NCBI GenBank assembly: GCA_009700405.1
Contig: WLMD01000007.1
Coordinates: forward strand, 1 to 26,038
Direction: 5' to 3'
DNA from: Actinomycetota bacterium
GTDB lineage: Bacteria; Actinomycetota; Actinomycetes; Nanopelagicales; Nanopelagicaceae
Length of the DNA: 26,038 nucleotides
In this document: positions 1-8,022 of the stretch, one piece after another
Position numbering within the stretch: the first letter of the stretch is position 1
Layout of the letters: each line of letters begins with the position of its first letter
Notes under the pieces: model-generated
Told to the model about the DNA's origin: nothing
Seen by the model: the letters and a program-made list of their open reading frames with translations, nothing else
The model's database searches: none
Made by a program: the position numbers and the translations under genes

Positions 1-2
1 GT

Positions 3-182
3 CTGTTTATGTTGGTTGAAGATCAATATGGCGTTGGCGATCATGTAGTTGTTCTAGAAGTTTCCGGTGTTGTTGAAAAAGTAGGTTTGAGAATTACGAC
101 AATTCGGGATTCTGCAGGAACGCTTTGGTACCTGCGAAACGGTGAAATCCTAAAAGTTGGAAACCAATCTCAATCAGGCTGA
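3..182 (+). CDS. MscS-family mechanosensitive channel, C-terminal end (partial)
   Basis: An open frame enters from the left edge and stops with TGA after 59 codons. The peptide carries the MscS beta-domain pattern: VEDQYGVGD, then SGVVEKVGLRITTIRD, then LWYLRNGEI and VGNQSQ. In this family the beta domain sits on the cytoplasmic face of a membrane channel that opens under membrane tension during osmotic downshock. The pore helices lie outside the window. The protein ends three residues after the NQSQ segment, whereas the usual family member continues for roughly another 80-100 residues of alpha/beta vestibule. No remnant of that domain follows, because the next sequence is the antisense of glbO. 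The last 13 bases overlap the end of glbO in convergent orientation. The family is fairly sure; whether the short end is normal in this lineage is not. Confidence 0.75.
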   Translation: MFMLVEDQYGVGDHVVVLEVSGVVEKVGLRITTIRDSAGTLWYLRNGEILKVGNQSQSG

Positions 183-544
183 TTAAGAAGATGCGTAGCC
201 GCGGCTTCTAAGTAATCCCATAACTCTTGCTTTAAATCAGCAGCGAGAATCATTTCATCAACAGCACTTCTCATACATGAAACCCAAGCATCTCTGGCCG
301 AAGTATCAATGTGAAAGCCACCATGCCTGATACGCAGTCTTGGATGTCCACGTTCCTCTGAATAAGTGGATGGCCCTCCCCAATATTGTTCAAGGAACAT
401 CTGTAATCGCCGCGCAGCGGGTTTTAAATCCTCTTCAGCGTACATGGGACGCAAGATTGGATTAGTTGCTACATGGGCGTAGAAACGTGTAACGAGCTCT
501 TCAAAAGTCTTCTCCCCGCCCACGCGTTCATAAAAGGTATTCAT
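170..544 (-). CDS. glbO: Group II truncated haemoglobin (trHbO)
   Basis: A 124-residue haem protein of the 2-over-2 truncated globin family, group II. Such proteins bind O2 and are implicated in NO or O2 handling near the respiratory chain. Diagnostic residues sit where they do in Mycobacterium tuberculosis trHbO, shifted by one: Tyr22 (B10), Tyr35 (CD1), proximal His74 in RIRHGGF, and Trp87 (G8) in RDAW. The segments QYWGG and HPRLRIRH are typical. The ATG overlaps the TGA of the upstream MFS gene (ATGA), with an AAGGA about 10 nt before it, so translation is probably coupled. It is the last gene of the ettA chain. The 3' end overlaps the MscS gene by 13 bases. Confidence 0.93.
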   Translation of the reverse strand: MNTFYERVGGEKTFEELVTRFYAHVATNPILRPMYAEEDLKPAARRLQMFLEQYWGGPSTYSEERGHPRLRIRHGGFHIDTSARDAWVSCMRSAVDEMILAADLKQELWDYLEAAATHLLNQPD

Positions 545-1821
545 AGAGTTAAATCCTTAGTTGGAATCCCTTTTGCAATACGAAGCACTAACACTGAGGT
601 AATAATGCAAAAGAATCCTGATGTATAAAACGCTGCGGCATAATCGCCAAATTTAACTCTGAAAATCGCGGCACCATAAGCAGCAATTGCGCCACCTATT
701 TGATGCGCTGCAAATACCCACCCATAAACAACAGTGGCGCGTGAAGGTCCGAGGATAGAGCGGCACAACATAATCGTTGGTGGAACAGTTGCAACCCAAT
801 CCAGGCCGTAAAAGATCACGAAAACTAAGGTCGATGGGTGGACCGATTTAAAAAGAATCGAAGGCAGCAGAAACAAAGAAACGCCGCGTAAGAAATAGTA
901 AAAGAATAACAATTTACGTGGATCGTACTTATCCGTCAGCCAACCAGAAAATATCGTTCCGACTACATCAAATACCCCAACTAAGGCCAGCAAGCTTGCC
1001 GCAGCAATCTGTCCCATTCCATGATCCATTGCAGCAGGAATGAAGTGGGTTCCCATAAGGCCACTCGTTGAAAGTCCGCAGACAAAAAACGAAGCAACCA
1101 AATACCAAAAATCGCGAACCTTGACTGACTCTTTGAGAGTGACAATTGCTAACTTTCCAGCGTTCATGGAATGTTTCTTCGGCGGCTCCCAATCATCAGG
1201 TGCACCATAAGGTAGCAAGCCTAAATCTGAAGGACGCTCTCTCAAGAACAACGCGACAATCGGAACCATTATGAGTGCGCCTCCGCCAACGGTAAGAGAA
1301 ACACTCTTCCAACCGTGGTGGACAGCTAAATAGGAAAGTCCGGGCAAGAAGACCAACTGCCCAGTCGCCGTCGCTGCAGTCAGCAAGCCAATAACAATTC
1401 CGCGCCTCTTGACGAACCATCTATTGGCAATCGAGGCAGCAAAGACCAGCGCCATAGACCCTGTACCGATACCGACAACGACGCCCCACAACATAAGCAG
1501 ATGCCATGGTGATGTCATGAAAATGGTCCCGCTTGCCCCAAGACCCACTGTCATTAAAGCGAGCATGACAACTTTGCGAATTCCAAAACGTTCCATAAGA
1601 GCCGCTGAAAATGGCGCAGTTAATCCAAAGAGAAGTACGTTAATCGATACTGCAAGAGAGATTTGATCGCGCGTCCAACCAAAGGACATTTCCAAAGGCA
1701 TAATCAAGACCGAAGGCGCAGAACGAAAACCTGCCGATGCAACTAAAGTTAAAAAGGTGATGGCAGCAGCAACCCAAGCAGGATGAAACTTCCTAGCTTT
1801 TACGGGCTGTGCTTTCAACAT
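541..1821 (-). CDS. MFS permease (monocarboxylate/oxalate-formate antiporter-like)
   Basis: A 426-residue polytopic inner-membrane protein with about 12 hydrophobic segments in two halves around a central loop near residues 210-240. The motif ANRWFVKRRGIVIGLL after segment 4-5 and MERFGIRKV between segments 2 and 3 are typical of the MFS subfamily that includes monocarboxylate porters and oxalate/formate antiporters. The substrate cannot be read from sequence. I start it at the ATG giving MLKAQPVK, 4 nt after the stop of the glucosidase gene. An in-frame ATG 60 nt further upstream would add 20 non-membrane residues inside the neighbouring gene and is less likely. It lies between the GH13 enzyme and glbO in one tight chain. 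Transport of a glucoside or its breakdown product is possible but not shown. Confidence 0.85.
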   Translation of the reverse strand: MLKAQPVKARKFHPAWVAAAITFLTLVASAGFRSAPSVLIMPLEMSFGWTRDQISLAVSINVLLFGLTAPFSAALMERFGIRKVVMLALMTVGLGASGTIFMTSPWHLLMLWGVVVGIGTGSMALVFAASIANRWFVKRRGIVIGLLTAATATGQLVFLPGLSYLAVHHGWKSVSLTVGGGALIMVPIVALFLRERPSDLGLLPYGAPDDWEPPKKHSMNAGKLAIVTLKESVKVRDFWYLVASFFVCGLSTSGLMGTHFIPAAMDHGMGQIAAASLLALVGVFDVVGTIFSGWLTDKYDPRKLLFFYYFLRGVSLFLLPSILFKSVHPSTLVFVIFYGLDWVATVPPTIMLCRSILGPSRATVVYGWVFAAHQIGGAIAAYGAAIFRVKFGDYAAAFYTSGFFCIITSVLVLRIAKGIPTKDLTL

Positions 1822-1825
1822 TGCG

Positions 1826-3520
1826 TCAGAGTACAGACAAACGCACCCACACCGCACAATCTGTAGGGATTTCATTGCCATTCATCGGAGCACTTGAAAG
1901 CAAAACCTCTGCGCCATGCGGAAGCGAAATCGCTTTACCGAAGTTGACATAGCAAGCGAAATTGCCGGGGCGCGAGAAAGCAATTACTTCAGGACCTGCA
2001 TCGATCCACTCCATAGTGCCATCGCCTAAGCCTGACTCGCTCTTGCGAATTGCAAGGGCCTTTCGGTACATCGTCAACGTGGAATCTGGATTGTTTTCTT
2101 GAGACTCTGCTGCGAAATTTCCCCACGCTGATCCTTGAGGAAGCCACGCATCATCTGGAGTAATTGCAGCATTGGTTGAAAATCCGAAAGCACCCGATGA
2201 ATCCTTTGTCCATGGCAATGGAACTCGGCATCCATCACGTCCACGATCGGTTCGCAAACTCATCTCCCAACGAGGATCTGTCAATCGATCCTCTGGGATA
2301 TCGCGTACTTCAGGAAGACCAAGCTCTTCACCCTGATAAACATACGCACCACCAGGAAGAGCCAACATCAGAAGAGCCCCTGCGCGAGCACGCGCAGTTC
2401 CGCGAGCAAGGTCAAACTTAGATGCATCACCATGGCGCTCAAGGGTGGTATTTGCATTGCCTGCAAGTAAACCTAAATCAAAGCGATCTACAGAGCGAAC
2501 CACATCATGATTATTAAATACCCATGATGATGGTGCCCCAACTTCGGCAAGAGCTTCCATTGAGCGATTAATCATCTTTGTTAAATCAGTAGGTGTCCAT
2601 GGCGAACTCAAGAAATCAAAGTTAAAAGAGTTTGCTAATTCATCGTGGCGCAAATAACGAGCAATGCGCGAGGCTGGACTAACCCATGCCTCTGCAACTG
2701 CCATGCGATCTCCTGGATAGGAATCAAGAATTTTGCGCCATTCGCGATAAATCTCGTGCACTCCATCTTGATCCCAGAATGGACGATTCTCTGGTGCCAG
2801 CATCTCAGCTTTTGGATCAGCAGCAACGACGTCAGGAAGGCCTTCGGCTTTAATCATTCCGTGTGCGACATCAATGCGGAATCCATCTACTCCGCGATCT
2901 AGCCAAAACTTAAGAACGTCAGCAAAGTGCTCCCGAACTTCAGGGTTCTCCCAATTGAGATCGGGTTGTTCTTTTGCAAATAAATGTAAATACCACTGCC
3001 CAGGCTTGCCATCGGCTTCAAAAACGCGCTCCCAAGCACATCCACCGAAAACGGCCTGCCAGTTATTTGGAGGTAGTTCACCATGAACACCTTTTCCATC
3101 ACGGAACATGTAGCGATCGCGCTCCATTGAACCAGGGGCTGCTTTAAGTGCTGCCTGAAACCACACATGCACGTCACTTGAATGATTAGGAACGATGTCA
3201 ACTAATATTTTCATGCCATTGTCATGCGTTTCTTTTATAAGTCTCTCAGCATCGGCCAAAGTTCCATAATCAGGCTCGATATCCATGTAATCGGCAACGT
3301 CATAGCCATGATCATTTTGCGGCGATGGGTACCACGGTGTAATCCAAATTGCGTCAATACCCAACTTCTTTAAATAAGGAAGTCGCGAACGAATACCTTC
3401 TACATCGCCCTTACCGTCACCGTTGGCGTCAGCAAATGAGCGAATATAAATCTGATAGGTAACAGCGTCACGCCACCATGGTCGATCGGCGCGAGGTGGA
3501 AGGGAAGTTGGCGCAGACAT
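1826..3520 (-). CDS. GH13 alpha-glucosidase (oligo-1,6-glucosidase type)
   Basis: A 564-residue cytoplasmic enzyme, without signal peptide, of glycoside hydrolase family 13. Members split terminal alpha-1,4 or alpha-1,6 glucosidic bonds in short maltooligosaccharides, isomaltose, trehalose or sucrose. The (beta/alpha)8 barrel motifs are clear: a calcium-type loop DANGDGKGD (31-39), DIVPNH (108-113), the nucleophile Asp217 in GFRID, the acid/base Glu277 in VAEAW, and Asp339 in NNHD. The start ATG overlaps the TAA of the upstream thioesterase gene (TAATG), so the two are translationally coupled. The MFS gene follows 4 nt after the stop. The precise substrate is not predictable. The length and motif order suggest an intact enzyme of the actinobacterial alpha-glucosidase group. 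Confidence 0.93.
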   Translation of the reverse strand: MSAPTSLPPRADRPWWRDAVTYQIYIRSFADANGDGKGDVEGIRSRLPYLKKLGIDAIWITPWYPSPQNDHGYDVADYMDIEPDYGTLADAERLIKETHDNGMKILVDIVPNHSSDVHVWFQAALKAAPGSMERDRYMFRDGKGVHGELPPNNWQAVFGGCAWERVFEADGKPGQWYLHLFAKEQPDLNWENPEVREHFADVLKFWLDRGVDGFRIDVAHGMIKAEGLPDVVAADPKAEMLAPENRPFWDQDGVHEIYREWRKILDSYPGDRMAVAEAWVSPASRIARYLRHDELANSFNFDFLSSPWTPTDLTKMINRSMEALAEVGAPSSWVFNNHDVVRSVDRFDLGLLAGNANTTLERHGDASKFDLARGTARARAGALLMLALPGGAYVYQGEELGLPEVRDIPEDRLTDPRWEMSLRTDRGRDGCRVPLPWTKDSSGAFGFSTNAAITPDDAWLPQGSAWGNFAAESQENNPDSTLTMYRKALAIRKSESGLGDGTMEWIDAGPEVIAFSRPGNFACYVNFGKAISLPHGAEVLLSSAPMNGNEIPTDCAVWVRLSVL

Positions 3521-3939
3521 TATTTGTCCTCCGATGGTTTCTCTAGGTAGTTAGATAAGAATTCGCGTTCAATCTCATTGAGTGGTCGAGATTTTTTGGT
3601 TTCCATAGAGACCGCCACTTGAACAGTCTTAGCTTTTGAACTGATTACGCCGTTATAGGAGATTTCATAGGCTAATTCAAAAGATGCAGAACCAATCCTT
3701 GTCACATAAATCTCGACATCGACTCTAACGCCACCTTCATATAGCGGTTCAATGAAATCTACTTCGGCTCTTGCTACAACCATGTCAGCAAGAATTGGAG
3801 TTTCACCTCGTGCCTTGCGCGCATACCAAGTGAAATCTGCACGAGCTTCTTGAACGTAGACCAAGTAGACAGCATTGTTAATATGCCCAAATGCATCCAG
3901 GTCTGCCCAGCGAACATCAAGAGTTGTTTTATGACGCAT
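3520..3939 (-). CDS. Hotdog-fold acyl-CoA thioesterase (4HBT family)
   Basis: A 139-residue single-hotdog protein. The N-terminal segment RWADLDAFGHINNAVYL (10-26) is the 4-hydroxybenzoyl-CoA thioesterase/FadM-type signature. Asp15 aligns with the catalytic Asp, and the following Gly-His-Ile-Asn-Asn turn starts the long helix. The family hydrolyses acyl-CoA thioesters in the cytoplasm, and small actinobacterial members usually have an unknown acyl preference. It is overlapped at both ends: its ATG shares a base with the TAA of ettA, and its TAA shares a base with the ATG of the glucosidase gene. This placement fits a housekeeping or salvage role expressed with ettA. The family is sure, the substrate unknown. 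Confidence 0.88.
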   Translation of the reverse strand: MRHKTTLDVRWADLDAFGHINNAVYLVYVQEARADFTWYARKARGETPILADMVVARAEVDFIEPLYEGGVRVDVEIYVTRIGSASFELAYEISYNGVISSKAKTVQVAVSMETKKSRPLNEIEREFLSNYLEKPSEDK

Positions 3940-5606
3940 TACCGTGTCAACTTTCTGTAAGTGACGCGGTGCGGACGAGCAGCATCAACGCCAAGTCGCT
4001 CAATCTTGTTCTTTTCATATGATTCGAAGTTACCTTCAAACCAGAACCACTTAGATTCACCTTCGTAAGCCAAAATGTGTGTTGCTACGCGGTCGAGGAA
4101 CCAGCGATCGTGAGATACGACAACTGCGCAGCCAGGAAATTCGAGTAAGGCATTTTCTAGCGAGCCAAGCGTTTCAACATCTAAATCGTTCGTTGGCTCA
4201 TCAAGTAGCAATAGATTGCCACCCATCTTTAATGTCAAAGCAAGATTGAGACGGTTTCGTTCTCCACCAGAGAGAACGCCTGCTTGCTTTTGTTGATCTG
4301 GTCCCTTGAATCCAAATGCTGATACATATGCACGGCTAGGCATTTCAACGAGACCCACCTTGATGTAATCCAAGCCGTCAGAGACCACTTCCCACAAAGT
4401 CTTCTTGGGATCGATGCCAGAACGTGACTGATCAACATAGGAAATCTTTACAGTCTCTCCCACTTTAATCTTGCCTGAATCTGGTGTTTCCACGCCCATA
4501 AGCATCTTAAAGAGAGTTGTCTTACCTGCACCGTTAGGTCCAATGACTCCAACAATTCCGTTACGCGGCAAAGTAAATGAGAGATCATCCACGAGAAGTC
4601 GGTCATCAAATCCTTTAGAGAGATTTTCAACTTCTACAACAATATTTCCAAGGCGGGGTCCAGGTGGAATCTGAATTTCTTCAAAGTCCAACTTACGCAT
4701 CTTGTCGGCCTCGGCAGCCATCTCTTCATAGCGTGCAAGACGGGCCTTTGACTTTGCTTGGCGTCCCTTTGAATTTTGACGCACCCATTCAAGTTCTTCC
4801 GTCAAACGCTTAACGCGCTTGGCATCTTTCTGGCCTTCAATTTTCAGACGCGTTGACTTTGTTTCCAGATATGTCGAATAGTTGCCCTCATATGGATAAG
4901 CACGCCCTCTATCGAGTTCCAAAATCCACTCGGCAACATTGTCCAAGAAATACCTATCGTGGGTAATCGCAACAACGGTGCCCGGATATTTACTGAGGTG
5001 TTGCTCAAGCCATTGGACTGACTCGGCATCTAAATGGTTTGTTGGCTCATCGAGCAAGAGAAGATCTGGTTGCTGCAATAGCAATTTGCAAAGCGCAACG
5101 CGCCGGCGTTCTCCGCCCGAGAGAACTTTTACATCGGCATCAGGTGGTGGACAACGAAGCGCATCCATCGCTTGTTCTAATTGTGAATCTAGATCCCATG
5201 CATTGCGGTGATCTAACTGCTCTTGAAGATTGCCCATCTCGGCGAGCAATTTGTCGTAATCAGCATTGGGGTCTCCCATTTCATCGCTGACTGCATTAAA
5301 TCTGGCCATGAGCGCCATAGTTTCGGCAACGCCTTCTTGGACATTTTCTAATACGTTTTTCTCATCATTTAATGGAGGCTCTTGTAACAAAATACCCACT
5401 GTGTAGCCAGGTGATAAGAATGCTTCACCATTTGATGGTTGTTGCAATCCGGCCATAATTTGTAGGACCGTTGATTTACCCGCTCCGTTGGGTCCTACGA
5501 CGCCGATCTTGGCTCCAGGATAGAAAGCCAGGGTTACGTCATCGAGAATGACTTTTTCGCCGTGCGCTTTGCGCGCCTTCTTCATCGTATAAATAAACTC
5601 GGCCAT
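3939..5606 (-). CDS. ettA: Energy-dependent translational throttle protein EttA
   Basis: A 555-residue ABC-F ATPase, exactly the length of Escherichia coli EttA. It has two nucleotide-binding domains and no membrane part. Walker A motifs GPNGAGKST (38-46) and GPNGAGKTT (356-364), signatures LSGGERRR (162-169) and LSGGERNR (445-452), and catalytic Glu188 and Glu470 are all present; these are the positions of the two catalytic glutamates in the E. coli protein. The region of about 95-140 is the EttA-type arm, and the Arg/Lys-rich linker (about 242-322) is the P-site tRNA interaction motif. EttA binds the ribosomal E site and gates entry into elongation according to ATP/ADP level. It heads the leftward chain. 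The start is preceded by AAGG about 9 nt upstream. Confidence 0.96.
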   Translation of the reverse strand: MAEFIYTMKKARKAHGEKVILDDVTLAFYPGAKIGVVGPNGAGKSTVLQIMAGLQQPSNGEAFLSPGYTVGILLQEPPLNDEKNVLENVQEGVAETMALMARFNAVSDEMGDPNADYDKLLAEMGNLQEQLDHRNAWDLDSQLEQAMDALRCPPPDADVKVLSGGERRRVALCKLLLQQPDLLLLDEPTNHLDAESVQWLEQHLSKYPGTVVAITHDRYFLDNVAEWILELDRGRAYPYEGNYSTYLETKSTRLKIEGQKDAKRVKRLTEELEWVRQNSKGRQAKSKARLARYEEMAAEADKMRKLDFEEIQIPPGPRLGNIVVEVENLSKGFDDRLLVDDLSFTLPRNGIVGVIGPNGAGKTTLFKMLMGVETPDSGKIKVGETVKISYVDQSRSGIDPKKTLWEVVSDGLDYIKVGLVEMPSRAYVSAFGFKGPDQQKQAGVLSGGERNRLNLALTLKMGGNLLLLDEPTNDLDVETLGSLENALLEFPGCAVVVSHDRWFLDRVATHILAYEGESKWFWFEGNFESYEKNKIERLGVDAARPHRVTYRKLTR

Positions 5607-5664
5607 GGAATGAAACCTTAGTGGCTAGAGTCGCTAGACTCCGTATCGACAAAAAGATCTACAT

Positions 5665-5738
5665 GCGCCTGTAGCTCAGTCGGATAGAGCACCCGCCTTC
5701 TAAGCGGGTTGTCGCAGGTTCGATTCCTGCCAGGCGCA
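5665..5738 (+). tRNA. tRNA-Arg (anticodon UCU)
   Basis: A 74-nt cloverleaf. The acceptor stem GCGCCTG pairs fully with CAGGCGC. The D arm is GCTC...GAGC. The anticodon stem CCCGC/GCGGG encloses the loop CTTCTAA, giving anticodon TCT, which reads AGA/AGG. The T arm is GCAGG-TTCGATT-CCTGC. The discriminator is A, and CCA is not encoded (CTTA follows). It is divergent from ettA, with 58 nt between them. Confidence 0.97.
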
Positions 5739-5813
5739 CTTATTTAACACTTTTGTTGCACCATTTTCTGCAAATAGGCGGAATTGATAACGCAATCGTT
5801 AACTCTGAGAAAC

Positions 5814-5843
5814 GAGAAAAGCGGCCGGCTTTCGCCGACCGCT
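5814..5843 (-). terminator. Rho-independent terminator of pstS
   Basis: On the minus strand a 10-bp stem (AGCGGTCGGC / GCCGGCCGCT) closes a GAAA tetraloop and is followed by TTTTCTCGTTTC. The single non-Watson-Crick position is a G-U pair on the minus strand but an A-C clash on the plus strand, so the structure is built for minus-strand RNA. It starts 39 nt after the pstS stop and separates the phosphate locus from tRNA-Arg. Confidence 0.88.
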
Positions 5844-5881
5844 CTCCCTCGTGGAGGTAATACATTGCTGTGGGAAGTGAA

Positions 5882-7024
5882 TTAACCGATCTTTGCAATC
5901 TGCGCTACGTCAACTGCGAGAAGTGGACCAGTGATGGTCGTGTACTCGAGGGCTGGATTAGTTGATGGGCACTTAGGGTTCAAGATGTAGTTAAGAAGAG
6001 CTTTAACTTCTGTTGCTTTCTTTGTCTTGGTATCAACGAGCGCGTAAGAAACGATACCTAGTGGGTAGGCGCCGGCATTCTTAGTCGCATAGTCGAATGT
6101 CAAGATTCCGTTTGCATCAACTGTTGCAGCTCCTAGGAATGCTGCAGTTCCGCCAGCATCAGGTGCTTGGAAGTTACCGGCTGCATTTTGAATGTTTGCT
6201 ACTTTCAAACCATTTGAAGCAGCATAGTTCTTTTCTGCGTAAGTAATTGAGTACGGAGACTTAGCTGCAAGGGCTGAAACAGCTGCTGATCCTGATGCAC
6301 CCACTATGCGTCCAAGGTTTGCAATGTCATTAAGCTTACCTGGGAAACCATTAGTGAATGTGTCATTGCCCGATTTTGTCCAGACGGCTGGAGCCATTCC
6401 GTGCAAGAACGATGTGAAGTTTCCTGAAGTTCCTGACTTATCTGAACGATAGATAACGGTGATCTTCTGATTTGGCAAAGTGTAATAAGACTTTACGTTG
6501 CGAGTGTTAAGAACAACTGGCTTTCCAGCTTTATCCTTCACAACTTGACCATCTTTGTCTTTCTTGAAGTTCACGACTGTTGTTGTACGGTTGTTATCAG
6601 CAACAATTGCTGGGTCATTCCACTTGGTGATTGTTCCGCCGAAAATACCAGCAACAGTTGCAGGTGAAAGATTAAGCACCTTTGAGCTGCTGAGCTTGTA
6701 CATAACCGCGATTGGAGCTGCAACTACTGGAATGTGGATTACTGTTGCAAGACGTGATGCAGCTGTGTGAGGTGAGTCAGAGAAGTTGACATCGCCGATT
6801 CCGTTATCTGAAGCTGTGCGTCCTGCTCCTGAACCGCCACCTGAATATGTGAATGTGCTTCCAGGGTTATCAGTTGCGAATCCTGCTTTGCATGCATCGA
6901 TCAAAGGAATTGGAAATGTTGCTCCGGCACCGGTCAATTTTTCCGCAGCGGATGCAGGTTGTGCGGCGAAGAGCGCAATTGCTGTAGCAATTGCTGCGAT
7001 CTTCAAGTTACGTGAAATCTTCAT
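5882..7024 (-). CDS. pstS: Periplasmic-type phosphate-binding protein PstS
   Basis: A 380-residue exported solute-binding protein that captures inorganic phosphate for the PstCAB importer. It has a classical signal peptide (positive MKISRNLK, hydrophobic core, cleavage predicted after Ala26 in PASA/AEK). The phosphate-contacting segments TGAGATFP (31-38), SGGGSGAG (61-68) and RSDKSGTSGNF (193-203) are recognisable. Two things are odd. There is no lipobox Cys, although most Gram-positive PstS proteins are lipoproteins. A Lys/Asp-rich stretch of about 40 residues (about 145-186, containing KDKDGQVVKDKAGKP) sits just before the RSD loop and looks longer than the usual family loop. The SD is a strong GAGGGG. 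It lies downstream of pstB with its own leader and PHO-box-like repeats, and it ends at a strong terminator. Confidence 0.94.
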   Translation of the reverse strand: MKISRNLKIAAIATAIALFAAQPASAAEKLTGAGATFPIPLIDACKAGFATDNPGSTFTYSGGGSGAGRTASDNGIGDVNFSDSPHTAASRLATVIHIPVVAAPIAVMYKLSSSKVLNLSPATVAGIFGGTITKWNDPAIVADNNRTTTVVNFKKDKDGQVVKDKAGKPVVLNTRNVKSYYTLPNQKITVIYRSDKSGTSGNFTSFLHGMAPAVWTKSGNDTFTNGFPGKLNDIANLGRIVGASGSAAVSALAAKSPYSITYAEKNYAASNGLKVANIQNAAGNFQAPDAGGTAAFLGAATVDANGILTFDYATKNAGAYPLGIVSYALVDTKTKKATEVKALLNYILNPKCPSTNPALEYTTITGPLLAVDVAQIAKIG

Positions 7025-7086
7025 GTACTTCCCCTCGTAGTGTTTATTTGATTACGAGAGAAAGGTACAAATCCCACCTGAACGGG

Positions 7087-7103
7087 TTGGAGTGAAACTC
7101 CAA
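7087..7103. repeat. Short perfect inverted repeat in the pstS leader
   Basis: TTGGAGT and ACTCCAA are perfect 7-nt inverted arms around a 3-nt centre. The repeat lies between the PHO-box-like units and the pstS start and overlaps the third unit. It could be a protein-binding dyad, or an RNA hairpin that limits read-through from pstB or protects pstS mRNA. No T-run follows on either strand, so it is not called a terminator. Confidence 0.4.
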
Positions 7104-7127
7104 ACACTAATTGACCACTAAGTGAAC
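7095..7127 (-). promoter_or_regulatory. PHO-box-like direct repeats upstream of pstS
   Basis: On the minus strand three consecutive 11-nt units read GTTCACTTAGT, GGTCAATTAGT and GTTTGGAGTTT. The first two match at 9 of 11 positions; the third keeps only the GTT start. Tandem 11-nt units beginning GTTCAC are the known form of PhoP-type PHO boxes in actinobacteria. The array sits about 70 nt upstream of the pstS start, so pstS probably has a phosphate-controlled promoter of its own in addition to read-through from pstCAB. The match is weaker than the one upstream of pstC. Confidence 0.55.
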
Positions 7128-7140
7128 AATTGGTGTTGGT

Positions 7141-8022
7141 TTAACCAAAACGCCCCGTGACGTAATTCTCTGTTCGCTTATCTTTGGGTCTAGAGAAAAT
7201 CTCGCCAGTCGGACCCACTTCAACAAGTGACCCTGGACCGCCATCGGATAGGAAGAATCCTGTGTAATCCGAGACGCGGGCAGCTTGTTGCATATTGTGT
7301 GTAACGATGATGATGGTCATGGATGAGGAAAGATGCGAAATAGTCTCTTCGATCTTGAGAGTTGAGCCTGGGTCAAGAGCAGAACATGGTTCGTCCATCA
7401 ATAAGACTTCAGGACGCACAGCAAGAGCACGTGCAATACATAGGCGCTGTTGCTGACCACCGGAGAGGGATCCACCATGAGCCTTAAGGCGATCTTTTAC
7501 TTCATTCCATAGTCCTGCGCGCTCGAGACATTCCTGCAAAAGGTCATCCTTGTTCTCAATTTTGATTTGAGCCAACTTCAATCCAGCAAGCACATTTTCC
7601 GCGATGGTCATGGAAGGGAATGGATTTGGTTTTTGGAAAACCATACCGACTTTCAAACGAATCTTCGTTACGTCAGTTCCACTTGCATAGATATCTTTGC
7701 CATCAAGAAGAACTTGTCCTGCCATTGCGGCACCAGGAATAAATTCATGCATTCTGTTGAGGGTGCGAATGAAGGTTGACTTTCCGCACCCTGATGGGCC
7801 AATCAGCGCCGTGACAGTGCCCGACCAGAAATCAAGTGAGATGTCATCAAGTACATGCTTGTCGCCAAACCAAGCATGAATTCCGCGCGCTTCTAAGCCG
7901 ACACCCATCGGATGAGAACCTGGTACTCGCCCAGCTGTTGCAGAACTTGCAACAGAGGCCAATGAGGATGTCAGTGGCTTGGTTTCCATGTTCTCATTCT
8001 CGCTTTCGGTGGGTTCGGTCAT
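7141..8022 (-). CDS. pstB: Phosphate ABC transporter ATPase PstB
   Basis: A 293-residue ATPase that drives phosphate import through PstC/PstA. Walker A GPSGCGKST (75-83), Q-loop Gln130 in VFQKPNPFP, signature LSGGQQQR (186-193), Walker B LLMDEP (207-212) and the switch His in VTHNMQQA are all present. The phrase FQKPNPFP is specific to PstB. The protein has about 40 extra N-terminal residues, low in complexity and rich in Ser, Glu and Ala, compared with the usual length of about 258. In-frame ATGs at residues 12 and 39 are possible alternative starts. The listed start overlaps the pstA stop as ATGA, which favours it. Confidence 0.95.
   Translation of the reverse strand: MTEPTESENENMETKPLTSSLASVASSATAGRVPGSHPMGVGLEARGIHAWFGDKHVLDDISLDFWSGTVTALIGPSGCGKSTFIRTLNRMHEFIPGAAMAGQVLLDGKDIYASGTDVTKIRLKVGMVFQKPNPFPSMTIAENVLAGLKLAQIKIENKDDLLQECLERAGLWNEVKDRLKAHGGSLSGGQQQRLCIARALAVRPEVLLMDEPCSALDPGSTLKIEETISHLSSSMTIIIVTHNMQQAARVSDYTGFFLSDGGPGSLVEVGPTGEIFSRPKDKRTENYVTGRFG

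Noticed and set aside
1822..1881. Upstream in-frame ATG for the first MFS gene
   Set aside because: It would place 20 non-membrane residues inside the glucosidase gene; the ATG at 1821, 4 nt after the previous stop, fits the family N-terminus better.
5628..5641. GAGTC-GCTA-GACTC dyad between ettA and tRNA-Arg as an operator
   Set aside because: Only 5-bp arms, and it partly repeats GCTAGA next to it; too short to separate from chance.
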